From [Mycobacterium] crassicus (lineage in GTDB: Bacteria > Actinomycetota > Actinomycetes > Mycobacteriales > Mycobacteriaceae), in NCBI RefSeq assembly GCF_020181615.1, contig NZ_CP084029.1:3578800-3642799 (forward strand): a stretch of DNA of 64,000 nucleotides. The letters are read 5' to 3'. Positions 1-8,402 of this stretch are shown here, one piece after another. The translations under genes and the position numbers were made by a program. Every line of letters starts with the position of its first letter. The stretch's first letter is position 1. The notes beneath the pieces are model-generated. The model did no database searches. It saw nothing but the letters and a program-made list of their open reading frames with translations, and was not told the DNA's origin.

Positions 1-636
1 CTGACGTTCTGCTCCAATGCGGTCGAGTCTGCTGATGGCACAATCTATTTCACCGAATCCACCGACCGCTTCCGGTACGAGTACTACAAGGCCTCGGTGA
101 TCGAGGGCCGCGGCAGCGGATCGTTGATGCGGCTGGGGACCGACGGGCAGGTGGGTGTGCTGGCCTCCGGCCTGCACTTCGCCAACGGCGTGACGCTGAC
201 CGCCGACGAATCGGCGGTGGTGTTCGCCGAGAGCACCGCACGCCGGCTGTCCAAGTACTGGCTCACCGGACCCCGCCGCGGCTCCATCACCCCCCTGGTG
301 ACCGCGTTGCCCGGCCATCCCGACAACATCTCCACCGGGCGCGACGGCCGGATCTGGGTGGCGATGGTGTCGGATCGCAACGCGCTGTCGGACTGGCTGA
401 GCCCGCGCGCACCGGTGTTGCGCTCGCTGTTGTGGCGGCTGCTGCCGTATCGCTGGCTGCCGGACGTGAATTCGGGGGCATGGGTGGTCGGGTTCGACGC
501 CGATGACGGGCGGGTGCTGAGCCAGTTCCGCAGCACCGATCCGAGGTTCGGGATGGCGACCGGAGTGGTCGAGACCGGTGACCGGCTGTGGCTGGGCCGG
601 ATCGGCGGGCCGGGTCTGGCTTATTTCCGGCTGTAG
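1..636 (+). CDS. SMP-30/gluconolactonase (strictosidine synthase-like) family protein, 5' partial
   Basis: The reading frame is open from base 1, so the true start lies upstream; the first in-window ATG (97) is not the start. The opening residues read FTEST..RF...Y, followed by GSLMRL, NGVTLTADES and GHPDNISTGRDGRIWVA. This is the blade pattern of six-bladed beta-propeller lactonase/strictosidine-synthase-like proteins, with the NG and GHPDN metal/active-site loops present. Such proteins hydrolyse lactones or esters; the substrate cannot be told from sequence. About 211 residues are visible, roughly the C-terminal two thirds of the family length. It ends 81 bp before dacB and is probably a separate unit. 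Confidence 0.75.
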   Translation: MTFCSNAVESADGTIYFTESTDRFRYEYYKASVIEGRGSGSLMRLGTDGQVGVLASGLHFANGVTLTADESAVVFAESTARRLSKYWLTGPRRGSITPLVTALPGHPDNISTGRDGRIWVAMVSDRNALSDWLSPRAPVLRSLLWRLLPYRWLPDVNSGAWVVGFDADDGRVLSQFRSTDPRFGMATGVVETGDRLWLGRIGGPGLAYFRL

Positions 637-717
637 CCTCCTGCTGTAACTTGCGTATCACCAGCCACAGCGTGGCTTCCCGGTTTCACGGCGCCGTTCG
701 CCTACCCTGCACACACG

Positions 718-1941
718 ATGACTTTTGCACGCTCGGTATCAGCCCTGGTGGCGGTGGGTTTTCTCGTTACCGCCGCTCCCCTGGCGGCGGCTGATCCCAC
801 CCCGGGACGGGGCGCCGGGCCGGTCAACTGCCCGTACAAGGTCAGCACCCCGCCGGCGGTGGACGCCTCGGAGGTCCCGCTGGCCGGAGATCCGCCGCTG
901 CCGTTGCCGGTCCCGGCCACCCCGGTCGGCGGTCAGGCGCTGAGCGGCTGCGGGATCGTCGCCGCACCCGACACCCCGCCGGTCCCCGGCGAGATCTCCG
1001 CCGAGGCGTGGCTGGTGGCCGACCTGGACAGTGGCGCGGTGATCGCCGCCCGGGACCCGCACGGCCGGCACCGGCCCGCCAGCGTCATCAAGGTGCTGAC
1101 CGCGATGGCATCGCTGAACGAGCTGGATCTGGACCGGGTCGCCGTCGGCACCCAGGACGACGCCAACGCCGAAGGCACCCGGGTCGGCGTCGGCCCCGGC
1201 GGCAACTTCACCGTGAACCAGCTGCTGCACGGGCTGCTGATGGGCTCGGGCAACGACGCCGCCCACGCCCTGGCCGCCCAGCTGGGTGGTATGCCGGTCG
1301 CGCTGGAGAAGATCAACACCCTGGCGGCCAAACTCGGCGGCTACGACACCCGCGCCGCCACCCCGTCCGGACTGGACGGGCCGGGTATGAGCACCTCGGC
1401 CTACGACATCGGACTGTTCTACCGCTACGCCTGGAACAACCCGGCGTTCGCCAATATCGTCGCGACCCGCACCTTCGACTTCCCCGGCTACGGCGACGTA
1501 CCCGGCTACGCCCTGGAGAACGACAACCAGCTGCTGTACAACTACCCGGGCGCCCTCGGCGGCAAGACCGGCTACACCGATGACGCCGGGCAGACGTTCG
1601 TCGGCGCGGCCAACCGGGACGGACGGCGGCTGGTGGCGGTGCTGCTGCACGGCACCCGGCAGCCGATCGCTCCCTGGCAGCAGGCCGCCCAGCTGCTCGA
1701 CTACGGCTTCGCCACCCCGCCCGGCACCCGAGTCGGCACCCTGATCGAGCCCGACCCGGCGCTGGTGGCGCCCCGGGCCCCGGCCGAGGGACCGAACCCG
1801 CAGGCCCTGGCGCTGGTCCCGGCCGACGACACGGTGCCGGTGCGGGTCGGGGTGGGCATCTTCGGCACGATTGTGGTGTTCGCGCTGATCATGGGCGCCC
1901 GGGCGGTGAACCGCCGGCCCGGCGCAGGGTCGACCTGGTGA
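718..1941 (+). CDS. dacB: D-alanyl-D-alanine carboxypeptidase, DacB1 type
   Basis: Serine peptidase of the penicillin-binding protein 5 class (peptidase S11) that trims the terminal D-Ala from peptidoglycan stem peptides outside the membrane. A signal peptide covers about residues 1-25. The three catalytic motifs are all present: SVIK (S122-K125), SGN (177-179) and KTG (K283). A C-terminal hydrophobic helix near residues 377-397, followed by RAVNRR, should anchor it. The 407-residue length matches mycobacterial DacB1 (about 405 in Rv3330). The proximity of sugI and nagA is the same as in M. tuberculosis. It overlaps the next gene by 4 bp (GTGA). Confidence 0.93.
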   Translation: MTFARSVSALVAVGFLVTAAPLAAADPTPGRGAGPVNCPYKVSTPPAVDASEVPLAGDPPLPLPVPATPVGGQALSGCGIVAAPDTPPVPGEISAEAWLVADLDSGAVIAARDPHGRHRPASVIKVLTAMASLNELDLDRVAVGTQDDANAEGTRVGVGPGGNFTVNQLLHGLLMGSGNDAAHALAAQLGGMPVALEKINTLAAKLGGYDTRAATPSGLDGPGMSTSAYDIGLFYRYAWNNPAFANIVATRTFDFPGYGDVPGYALENDNQLLYNYPGALGGKTGYTDDAGQTFVGAANRDGRRLVAVLLHGTRQPIAPWQQAAQLLDYGFATPPGTRVGTLIEPDPALVAPRAPAEGPNPQALALVPADDTVPVRVGVGIFGTIVVFALIMGARAVNRRPGAGSTW

Positions 1942-2324
1942 TCAGGGCCCTCAGGGTTTTCGGCTGGCTCACCGGCCTGCTGCTGATCGGGCTGGGGATC
2001 AGCCGGATGGCGTTCTCCCTGGATTCCATTCCCGACGGCCAAGACGTCAACGCGACCGTGGACAGCGAGACCCGGGCCGCCGGCGCGCTGTTGATCGGCT
2101 TCGGGGTCGGCTACCTCGAGGCGTTTCGGCGCTCCCCCATTCCGGCCGGGGCGGTGCGCCTGCTGGCCGGCACCATGGCGCTGCTCGGGGTGTCCCGGCT
2201 GATCTCGATGACCAACGCCGGCATGCCGCATCCGGCCTTCACCGTCGCCTGCGTCGTGGAGTTCGCCGCGGCCGCGCTGACCTACTGGTACGCGACCCTG
2301 GCCGACCGCCCGCTGCCGCACTGA
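1938..2324 (+). CDS. DUF4345-type small integral membrane protein
   Basis: A 128-residue protein with four predicted membrane helices (about residues 5-22, 48-63, 70-90 and 98-120) and short loops. It resembles the DUF4345 group of small membrane proteins of unknown function. The GTG start at 1938 overlaps the dacB stop by 4 bp, so it is translationally coupled to dacB and may act at the same membrane. No catalytic motif is visible. Confidence 0.75.
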   Translation: MIRALRVFGWLTGLLLIGLGISRMAFSLDSIPDGQDVNATVDSETRAAGALLIGFGVGYLEAFRRSPIPAGAVRLLAGTMALLGVSRLISMTNAGMPHPAFTVACVVEFAAAALTYWYATLADRPLPH

Positions 2325-2328
2325 ACGA

Positions 2329-3444
2329 TCACGCCCCGGCGTGCACCACGATTCCGCGAATGTTCTTGCCGTCCCGCAGATCCTGATAGCCCTGATTGAC
2401 GTCCTCGAGACGGTATCGGGTGTTCACCAGCTCATCGAGCCGGAGCTGACCGGCATCGTAGAGTCGCAGCAGGCGCACGATGTCGTACTGCGGGTTGGCC
2501 GAGCCGAACAGCGATCCCCTGATGGTCTTCTCCATCAGCGTCAGCATCATGCCGGAGACGTGCACCGTCAGTTTCTCCGGGCTGGCCAGGCCGACCACGA
2601 TCACGGCGCCGCCCTTGCCGACGACGTCGAACGCCGCAGAGATCACTTCCTCCTCGACGGTGCCGACGGTGACGATCGCCTGATCGGCGCCCTGCCCCCA
2701 GGACAGCTCGTGGACCTTCTCCGCGGCTTCGCTGGCCGATGAGAACGCGTGGGTGGCACCGAATTTCAGTGCCGTCTCACGTTTGAACTCCACCGGGTCG
2801 ACCACCACGACGTACTTGGCGCCCGAGTGCAGCGCACCCTGCACGGCGTTGATGCCGATACCGCCGACACCGTAGATCACCGCAATGTCACCGGGCCGGA
2901 CATTGCCGGCGTAGGTGGCCGCACCCCAGCCGGTGGGCACCCCGCAGCCCACCAGCACCGCGGTCTCCAAGGGCAGCCAGTCATCGATCCTGACCACCGA
3001 ATGCTCGGAGATGACGGCGCGCTCGGAGAACGTGCCCAGCATGCACATGGCACCGAATTCCATCCCGGCGCCGCGGAATCGGAAGGTACCGTCCGGCATG
3101 CACCCGTCCAGGATGGTGGCGCCCAGGTCGCACAGGCTCTGCCGGCCGGTGGCGCAGTAGCGGCAGGTGCCGCAGCTGGGGATGAACGAGCACACCACGT
3201 GATCGCCCGGGGCGACCTTCGTCACCCCGGGACCGACGTCTTCGATGATCCCCGCGCCCTCGTGCCCGCCGACGATCGGATAGCGCGGCGGTAGGTCACC
3301 ATCGGTCAGGTGCAGATCCGAATGGCACAGTCCGGCAGCCACATACCGGATCAGCACCTCCCCCGGGCCGGGGCCGTCGAGATCGAGCTCCATGATCTCG
3401 AACGGCTTGCCCGGCTCCAGAAGCACTGCCGCAGTGGTTTTCAC
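2329..3444 (-). CDS. adhD: Zinc-dependent alcohol dehydrogenase, AdhD-like (NDMA-dependent type)
   Basis: Medium-chain zinc alcohol dehydrogenase of 371 residues. Visible motifs are GLCHSDLH (catalytic zinc Cys and the proton relay), GGHEGAGIIEDVG, the structural zinc cysteines in SCGTCRYCATGRQSLC, and the Rossmann motif GVGGIGINAVQGA. The C-terminal end closely resembles mycobacterial AdhD (Rv3086), whose relatives hold NAD(H) tightly and need an external acceptor. I chose GTG 3444 over the longer frame to 3504 because it overlaps the upstream gene stop by 4 bp and gives the canonical KTTAAV N-terminus. Its neighbours suggest oxidation of an alcohol released after Baeyer-Villiger/ester chemistry. 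Confidence 0.88.
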   Translation of the reverse strand: MKTTAAVLLEPGKPFEIMELDLDGPGPGEVLIRYVAAGLCHSDLHLTDGDLPPRYPIVGGHEGAGIIEDVGPGVTKVAPGDHVVCSFIPSCGTCRYCATGRQSLCDLGATILDGCMPDGTFRFRGAGMEFGAMCMLGTFSERAVISEHSVVRIDDWLPLETAVLVGCGVPTGWGAATYAGNVRPGDIAVIYGVGGIGINAVQGALHSGAKYVVVVDPVEFKRETALKFGATHAFSSASEAAEKVHELSWGQGADQAIVTVGTVEEEVISAAFDVVGKGGAVIVVGLASPEKLTVHVSGMMLTLMEKTIRGSLFGSANPQYDIVRLLRLYDAGQLRLDELVNTRYRLEDVNQGYQDLRDGKNIRGIVVHAGA

Positions 3445-5411
3445 AGCGCCGAACCGCCCATCGCCTGCGCCAGCGTGTCGTTGAGCTCGGACAGCTGCGC
3501 CCACAGGGTGTTGGTCAGTTCCGTGCCGTCGGTCGCGTTCATTAACGCCACCGACAGGTCGTCACGGGCGTTGAGGAAGCCGGCGGAGACGCTGGTGGCC
3601 GGGTCGAACAGCGCATCGTTGAGGATGGTGCCGAACGAATTGAAGCTGGCCATCAGGTTCGACGAGTCCGACCAGTAGTCGGAAGTCTGCATCGCCGCGA
3701 AGGTCTGCTCGGTGAAGTGCTGCAGTTGCAGGCCGGCCAGCACACTCGGCAATTCGACGTCCTTGATCGCCAGCGGCAGGTTGTTCAGCAGTGCGTTGAA
3801 GCTGCCCTCGGGGTGGGCCAGCACGTTGTTGAACACGCCTGCCCAGTTGGGCCCGAGCTCCGCCGACGTCATCCGGTCGAACACCGAAGGCACCCCGTCC
3901 TGGCCGCCGAACAGCTTGTCGAACGTGTCGTCGCCGATGGCGGCCTTGATCTGGCCGATCTGCAGGTTGTCCCACAGCCAGTTGATGTTCGACGACTGGT
4001 GGAAGGAGTAGCCGTATTCGAGCAGCCGCTCCTGGGCCAGCGCGGCGTACTGCTCCGGGGTGACCGTCGGCATGTCCGCCGGCAGGTAGTCCTTGACGTC
4101 GGAGATCGGCACCACGGTGGTCTCGATGTTGGGGTTGGTGATCGTTCCGGTCACGTCCTGCCAGCGCAGCAGGACACCGCCATTGGTCAGGTCGCCGATG
4201 TTCACCCAGTTCGCGTAACCCGGGTTCTCGTTGCTGAGGATGTAGTAGGTGTAGCCGTCGTTGCCCTGGAAGATCTGGGTGCTGTTCAGGCTGCCGGTCA
4301 CGCTGGCGAACGGAACGTACTGTCCCCATTCGTTGGTGACCTGCAGGCCGTGGTAGCCGGCTTCGAGCTCGGGCACCTTGAGCACCAGCGCCTGACCGGG
4401 TTCCAGCGCGAAGTTGCCCATGCTGCTGACCTGGCCCGGCAGCGTCAGTCCCGGGACGTTGGCGGCGGTGTCACCGAGCTTGCTGAACTCGTTCGGGTCG
4501 TTCAGCAGCGGGTACTGGATCTGGTGATAGTAGGTGTCGGACATATTCACCAACGGCAACACCTTTCCGGTGATGCCCAGTATCGTGCCGATCTGGCCGT
4601 CGTTGAGCCACGGAACGCTCTGCTCGGCACCGTCTTTGACGATGTGGACATCATTGTGGATCTGGCCCCAGTCACCGACGGTGTCGCGCACCAGCAGCGA
4701 GGTCGCGCCGGCGCTGCTGAACCAGTTGACGCCGTTACCCGGGTCGGTGGCGCTGACGACGATGGTGTAGCTGCCGTCCGCGTTGGGGGTCGCGTTGGCG
4801 AAGCTGAAGCTTGCCATCGGGGCGAAGTTCGACTGCACGACGCTGCCGGAGTAGGTGGCCAGACCGCCGCCGATGGAACCGTCACCGGGGTGCACCGTGA
4901 TGGTGTAACTCCCGTTCGGGTCCAACGGCATCAGGCCGTACTGGTTGTCCGGGTTGCCGTAGATCAGGTACGACTGCGGGTCGGCGCCCGAGGCGTTCCA
5001 CATGAACGGGGCCGCCGTGTAGGCGGTGCCGTTGATCTGGGGGAACTCAGGCAGGCCCGGGAATTTGAGCGTGCCGGCGTTGAACTGGGACAGAATGATC
5101 GACAGGGTGGTCGCCGACATGTTCTGCACGTACTGCGGCAGCATCCCGTCCGACGCCCCGTGATTGATGAAGCCGAACAGCGGGCTGTTGGCGTCGAAGT
5201 CCGCGATGTTTGTCTGAGCCTGCTCCAGTGCCGCGACAGCGCCCTGCAGGGCGGCGGCCTCGGCCGCTGCATGCGGCGCCGTCAGCGCCATGGCGAGCCC
5301 GCCGGCGGCCATGCTGCCCGCCACGCTGGCGACGCGAACCAGCCGGCGGGAGTGCCGACGGCGTTCCTCACGCGTGACGGTGGAGCGGTTGGTGACTGCG
5401 ATGTGTGCCAT
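3441..5411 (-). CDS. Secreted protein with DUF1214-like region
   Basis: A 656-residue exported protein. The N-terminus has SRRLVRVASVAG followed by a hydrophobic stretch ending APHAAA (about residues 21-51), compatible with a Tat-type signal peptide. Segments such as DGSYTIVVSATDP...NWFSSAGATSLLVRDTVGDWG (about 215-255) and the later ANWVNIGD..GGVLLRWQDV resemble the DUF1214 fold seen in proteins accompanying DUF1254. Function is unknown. It lies between a flavin monooxygenase and an alcohol dehydrogenase on the same strand, so a role in handling a hydrophobic substrate outside the membrane is plausible but inferred. It overlaps the dehydrogenase start by 4 bp. Confidence 0.6.
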   Translation of the reverse strand: MAHIAVTNRSTVTREERRRHSRRLVRVASVAGSMAAGGLAMALTAPHAAAEAAALQGAVAALEQAQTNIADFDANSPLFGFINHGASDGMLPQYVQNMSATTLSIILSQFNAGTLKFPGLPEFPQINGTAYTAAPFMWNASGADPQSYLIYGNPDNQYGLMPLDPNGSYTITVHPGDGSIGGGLATYSGSVVQSNFAPMASFSFANATPNADGSYTIVVSATDPGNGVNWFSSAGATSLLVRDTVGDWGQIHNDVHIVKDGAEQSVPWLNDGQIGTILGITGKVLPLVNMSDTYYHQIQYPLLNDPNEFSKLGDTAANVPGLTLPGQVSSMGNFALEPGQALVLKVPELEAGYHGLQVTNEWGQYVPFASVTGSLNSTQIFQGNDGYTYYILSNENPGYANWVNIGDLTNGGVLLRWQDVTGTITNPNIETTVVPISDVKDYLPADMPTVTPEQYAALAQERLLEYGYSFHQSSNINWLWDNLQIGQIKAAIGDDTFDKLFGGQDGVPSVFDRMTSAELGPNWAGVFNNVLAHPEGSFNALLNNLPLAIKDVELPSVLAGLQLQHFTEQTFAAMQTSDYWSDSSNLMASFNSFGTILNDALFDPATSVSAGFLNARDDLSVALMNATDGTELTNTLWAQLSELNDTLAQAMGGSAL

Positions 5412-5490
5412 GAGACTTTCTCCAAGGGGTATGAAGGGTTGAAAGGTTTGATCTGAGTTGGTGTTTGGTGTCTGTGATGTGGCGATAGGA

Positions 5491-7002
5491 CTACCTCGCT
5501 ACGGATGCCCGCACGGCCGGGCGGTCGGCACTGAACTGCAGCGCGCTGTCTTCGACCGGCCCCGTGCGTAACCGTTCGACGTCTTTCTCGTAGGCCATCT
5601 CGGCTGTCCACGGCCCGGTTGTGCCGGCGCGCGGGAACTGCGCGACGCCGCGTTGCACATAGCCCGAGCCCAGGTCGAGCAGCGGCACCCGCGGCATTGC
5701 CGAGTCGTCGAGAACCGGTTCGACGGCCTGGTGACCGTGGGCGTCCATGTGGTCGAGCAGTCGGCAGAAGTGTTCGCAGACCAGGTCGACTTTGAGGGTC
5801 CAGGAGATGTTGGTGTAGCCGAAGGCGAACACCAGGTTGGGCACCCCGGACAGCATCATCGACTTGTAGACCGTCGTATCCGCGGGATTGACCGGCTGAT
5901 CGTCGATGCTGAGCGCGATCTTGCCGAAGGCCGACATGGCCAGTCCGGTCGCGGTCACGATGAGGTCGGCGGCCAGCTCCCGTCCCGAGGCCAGCCGGAT
6001 GCCGGTCGCGGTGAACTTCTCGATCACATCGGTGACCACACTGGCCCGCCCGGTCGAGATCGCCTTGAACAGATCGCCGTCGGGGACCATGCACAGTCGC
6101 TGGTCCCACGGGTCGTAGTGAGGGGTGAAGTGGGTGTCGACGTCGAAGTCCTTGGGCAGCTGACGGCGCACATTGGCGATCAGTAGCCGGCGCATCAGCT
6201 CCGGGGCGCGCTTGCAGGCCTTGAAGATTCCCCGGCCCAGCGCGATGTTCTTGCGCCGGATGATCGGGTTGGCGCGCTTGGGCCCGAGCACCTTGTTCAA
6301 GATGTTCGCGACAGGATCCTCGGCCGGAATCGAGAACACGTAGCTGGGCGAGCGCTGCAGCATGGTGATGTGGTCCGCGCGACCGGCCATGGCCGGGATC
6401 AGCGTGACCGCCGTTGCGCCACTGCCGATCACGACCACCCGCTTGCCGGTGTAGTCCAGATCCTGCGGCCAGTGCTGCGGATGAACCACCTGCCCGCCGA
6501 ATTCTCCGAGCCCGGCGAACTCCGGCGTGAAGCCCGCGTCGTAGTCGTAGTAACCGGTGCCCAGGAACAGGAATCGTGCGGTGAACCGCGCTGTCGCGCC
6601 GCTGCCGGTGTGCTGCGCGGTGACGGTCCAGCGGTGCTGTTCCCGGGAGAAGTCCGCGGTCAGCACCCGGTAGCCGAACCGGATGTGTTCGGCCAGCTCG
6701 TTGTCGGCGACCACCTGCCGCAGGTAGTCGATGATGAGGGAGCCGTCGGCGATCGCTTTGCGGTGCGTCCAGGGCGCGAAGCTGAAGCCGAAGGTCGCCA
6801 TGTCCGAGTCGGAGCGAATCCCGGGGTAGCGGAACAGGTCCCAGGTGCCGCCGATGGATTCCCGGCCGTCCAACACCGCGAACGAGGTACCCGGCCGGTG
6901 GGTCTTGAGGTGGTAGGCCGCGCCGATCCCGGAGATGCCGGCGCCGACGATGAGGACATCGAAGTCCGCGGCCTGGTTCTGGCTGGCAGTCGTGATTGTC
7001 AC
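5491..7002 (-). CDS. FAD-dependent Baeyer-Villiger-type monooxygenase (MymA/EthA-like)
   Basis: Flavin-containing monooxygenase of 503 residues. The FAD Rossmann motif GAGISG lies at 20-25, GGTWDLFRYPGIRSD follows at 51-65, and the complete Baeyer-Villiger fingerprint FxGxxxHxxxW is at F168-W178. The NADPH motif VIGSGATAV is at 191-199. These enzymes insert oxygen into ketones to make esters or lactones, or oxidise hetero-atoms; EthA and MymA are mycobacterial relatives. It is the first gene of a three-gene unit ending in an AdhD-like dehydrogenase, recalling the mymA locus, and is divergent from a PucR regulator. Confidence 0.9.
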   Translation of the reverse strand: MTITTASQNQAADFDVLIVGAGISGIGAAYHLKTHRPGTSFAVLDGRESIGGTWDLFRYPGIRSDSDMATFGFSFAPWTHRKAIADGSLIIDYLRQVVADNELAEHIRFGYRVLTADFSREQHRWTVTAQHTGSGATARFTARFLFLGTGYYDYDAGFTPEFAGLGEFGGQVVHPQHWPQDLDYTGKRVVVIGSGATAVTLIPAMAGRADHITMLQRSPSYVFSIPAEDPVANILNKVLGPKRANPIIRRKNIALGRGIFKACKRAPELMRRLLIANVRRQLPKDFDVDTHFTPHYDPWDQRLCMVPDGDLFKAISTGRASVVTDVIEKFTATGIRLASGRELAADLIVTATGLAMSAFGKIALSIDDQPVNPADTTVYKSMMLSGVPNLVFAFGYTNISWTLKVDLVCEHFCRLLDHMDAHGHQAVEPVLDDSAMPRVPLLDLGSGYVQRGVAQFPRAGTTGPWTAEMAYEKDVERLRTGPVEDSALQFSADRPAVRASVAR

Positions 7003-7098
7003 GCATATCTCCTCTGAACACCGGGTGTGGCGTGGTTCACGTTAAAGTCGCATCAACCGAGCGCGGTATGTACGTTCGCTCAGATCTTTTGCGGATAT

Positions 7099-7114
7099 GT
7101 GTGCGGTGGCACAC
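7099..7114. promoter_or_regulatory. Inverted repeat in the monooxygenase/PucR intergenic region
   Basis: GTGTGC and GCACAC form perfect 6-bp arms around GGTG. The site is 7 bp before the regulator start codon and within the 119-bp divergent gap. It is a candidate operator for autoregulation by the PucR protein; no binding data exist here. Confidence 0.4.
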
Positions 7115-7121
7115 TCAACGC

Positions 7122-8378
7122 ATGAGTTCCCCGCCGCGCCTGCCGCTGCCCTCCGACGTCGTCGCGCTCATGGGTGACGTGGCCGAACAAATGCTGTCCG
7201 AAGTCGACGAGCTGGTCGCCGAGATGGACGCCGCCGAGATCGAGCTGTCCCCGTTCCTGGGTGCTGACGCGGCGCTGACCGCGGAGATGTCGGCGAGTAA
7301 CCGCGCCAACCTCACGCGGGTGATGACCATGTTCGCCCGCCGCGACGACCGCCCGGCGCCCTTCGACGTCCCGCTCGAGGCCCTCGACGTCGCCCGAACC
7401 ATTGCCCGCCGCGGCATCGGCATCGACGTACTGTTCCAGTCCTACCGCCGCGGACAGAACGTCGGCTGGCAGCGCTACATGACGCATGCCGCCCGCATCG
7501 TCCCGCCGGGCCCACTGCTCATGCAGCTGCTGGACGCCTCCTCGCAGCGCATGTTCGAGTACGTCGACCACGTGGTCAGCCACGTGATCGCCGAAGCGCA
7601 GCGGGAGCGCGAAGAGCTACTCGGCGGTGCGCTGGCCCGCCGCGCCGAGACGATCCGGTTGATCCTCGACGATGCCCCGATCGACAGCCGGCGGGCCAGC
7701 GAACAGCTGGGCTACGAACTGGGCCGGCACCACACCGCGCTCGTGCTGTGGGCGCCGCCCCCGGGTGAGATCCAGGGCGCGCTGGAGTCCGCCGCCGGTG
7801 TGCTGGCGCAGGCCGCCGGCGCGCGCCGGCCGCTGACGCTGCCCGCCGGAACGTCCACCTTGTGGGCGTGGCTGAGCAGTGCGGACGCCCCGGCGCTGGA
7901 CGCACTGCGGGAGGCGATCAATCGAGTCCATCCCAATCTCCGCGTCGCGGTGGGCCCCACCCGGCAGGGTATCGGCGGATTCCGCCGCACCCACACCGCC
8001 GCCCTGGCCGTCCAGCGGGTGCTCGCGGCGCGTCCCTCCGGGGCCCGGATCGGGCTCTACGACGAGCTGGAGGTCACCGAACTGGCCGCCCAGAACCTCG
8101 ACCGCGCAGCCGAATTCGTGGCCACCACGCTCGGCCCGTTGGCCGCCGACGACCCCAGTGCCGAGCGCCTGCGCGAGACGCTGCGGGTGTTCCTCGACGA
8201 AGCCGAGAACGCACCTCGCGCCGCGGCCCGCCTGCACGCCCACCGAAACACGGTGCTGCAGCGGGTGGCGCGGGCCACCGAGCTGCTCGGTCATCCGCCC
8301 GGCACCCGGCGCCTGGCGGTCGAGCTGGCATTGGAACTCGCCCACCAGATCGGCCCCCGGGTTCTCACCCGATCCTGA
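7122..8378 (+). CDS. PucR-family transcriptional regulator
   Basis: A 418-residue regulator. The last 70 residues (LRETLRVFLDEAENAPRAA followed by LHAHRNTVLQRVARA and ELALELAH) match the PucR C-terminal helix-turn-helix. The middle is a GGDEF-like/CdaR-type sensing region and the N-terminus is helical. I use ATG 7122 (MSSPPRLP), because the upstream extension to 6996 runs through the promoter region and the inverted repeat. It probably controls the divergent monooxygenase-DUF1214-dehydrogenase unit in response to its substrate, the usual arrangement for this family. Confidence 0.85.
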   Translation: MSSPPRLPLPSDVVALMGDVAEQMLSEVDELVAEMDAAEIELSPFLGADAALTAEMSASNRANLTRVMTMFARRDDRPAPFDVPLEALDVARTIARRGIGIDVLFQSYRRGQNVGWQRYMTHAARIVPPGPLLMQLLDASSQRMFEYVDHVVSHVIAEAQREREELLGGALARRAETIRLILDDAPIDSRRASEQLGYELGRHHTALVLWAPPPGEIQGALESAAGVLAQAAGARRPLTLPAGTSTLWAWLSSADAPALDALREAINRVHPNLRVAVGPTRQGIGGFRRTHTAALAVQRVLAARPSGARIGLYDELEVTELAAQNLDRAAEFVATTLGPLAADDPSAERLRETLRVFLDEAENAPRAAARLHAHRNTVLQRVARATELLGHPPGTRRLAVELALELAHQIGPRVLTRS

Positions 8379-8402
8379 TCAGCTGCACGTCGATCCCCTA
8401 CC

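Noticed and set aside
3717..5456. 579-codon plus-strand open frame
   Set aside because: Exactly antisense to the exported DUF1214-like gene; composition is that of a high-GC shadow (Val/Arg/Gly-rich, no domains).
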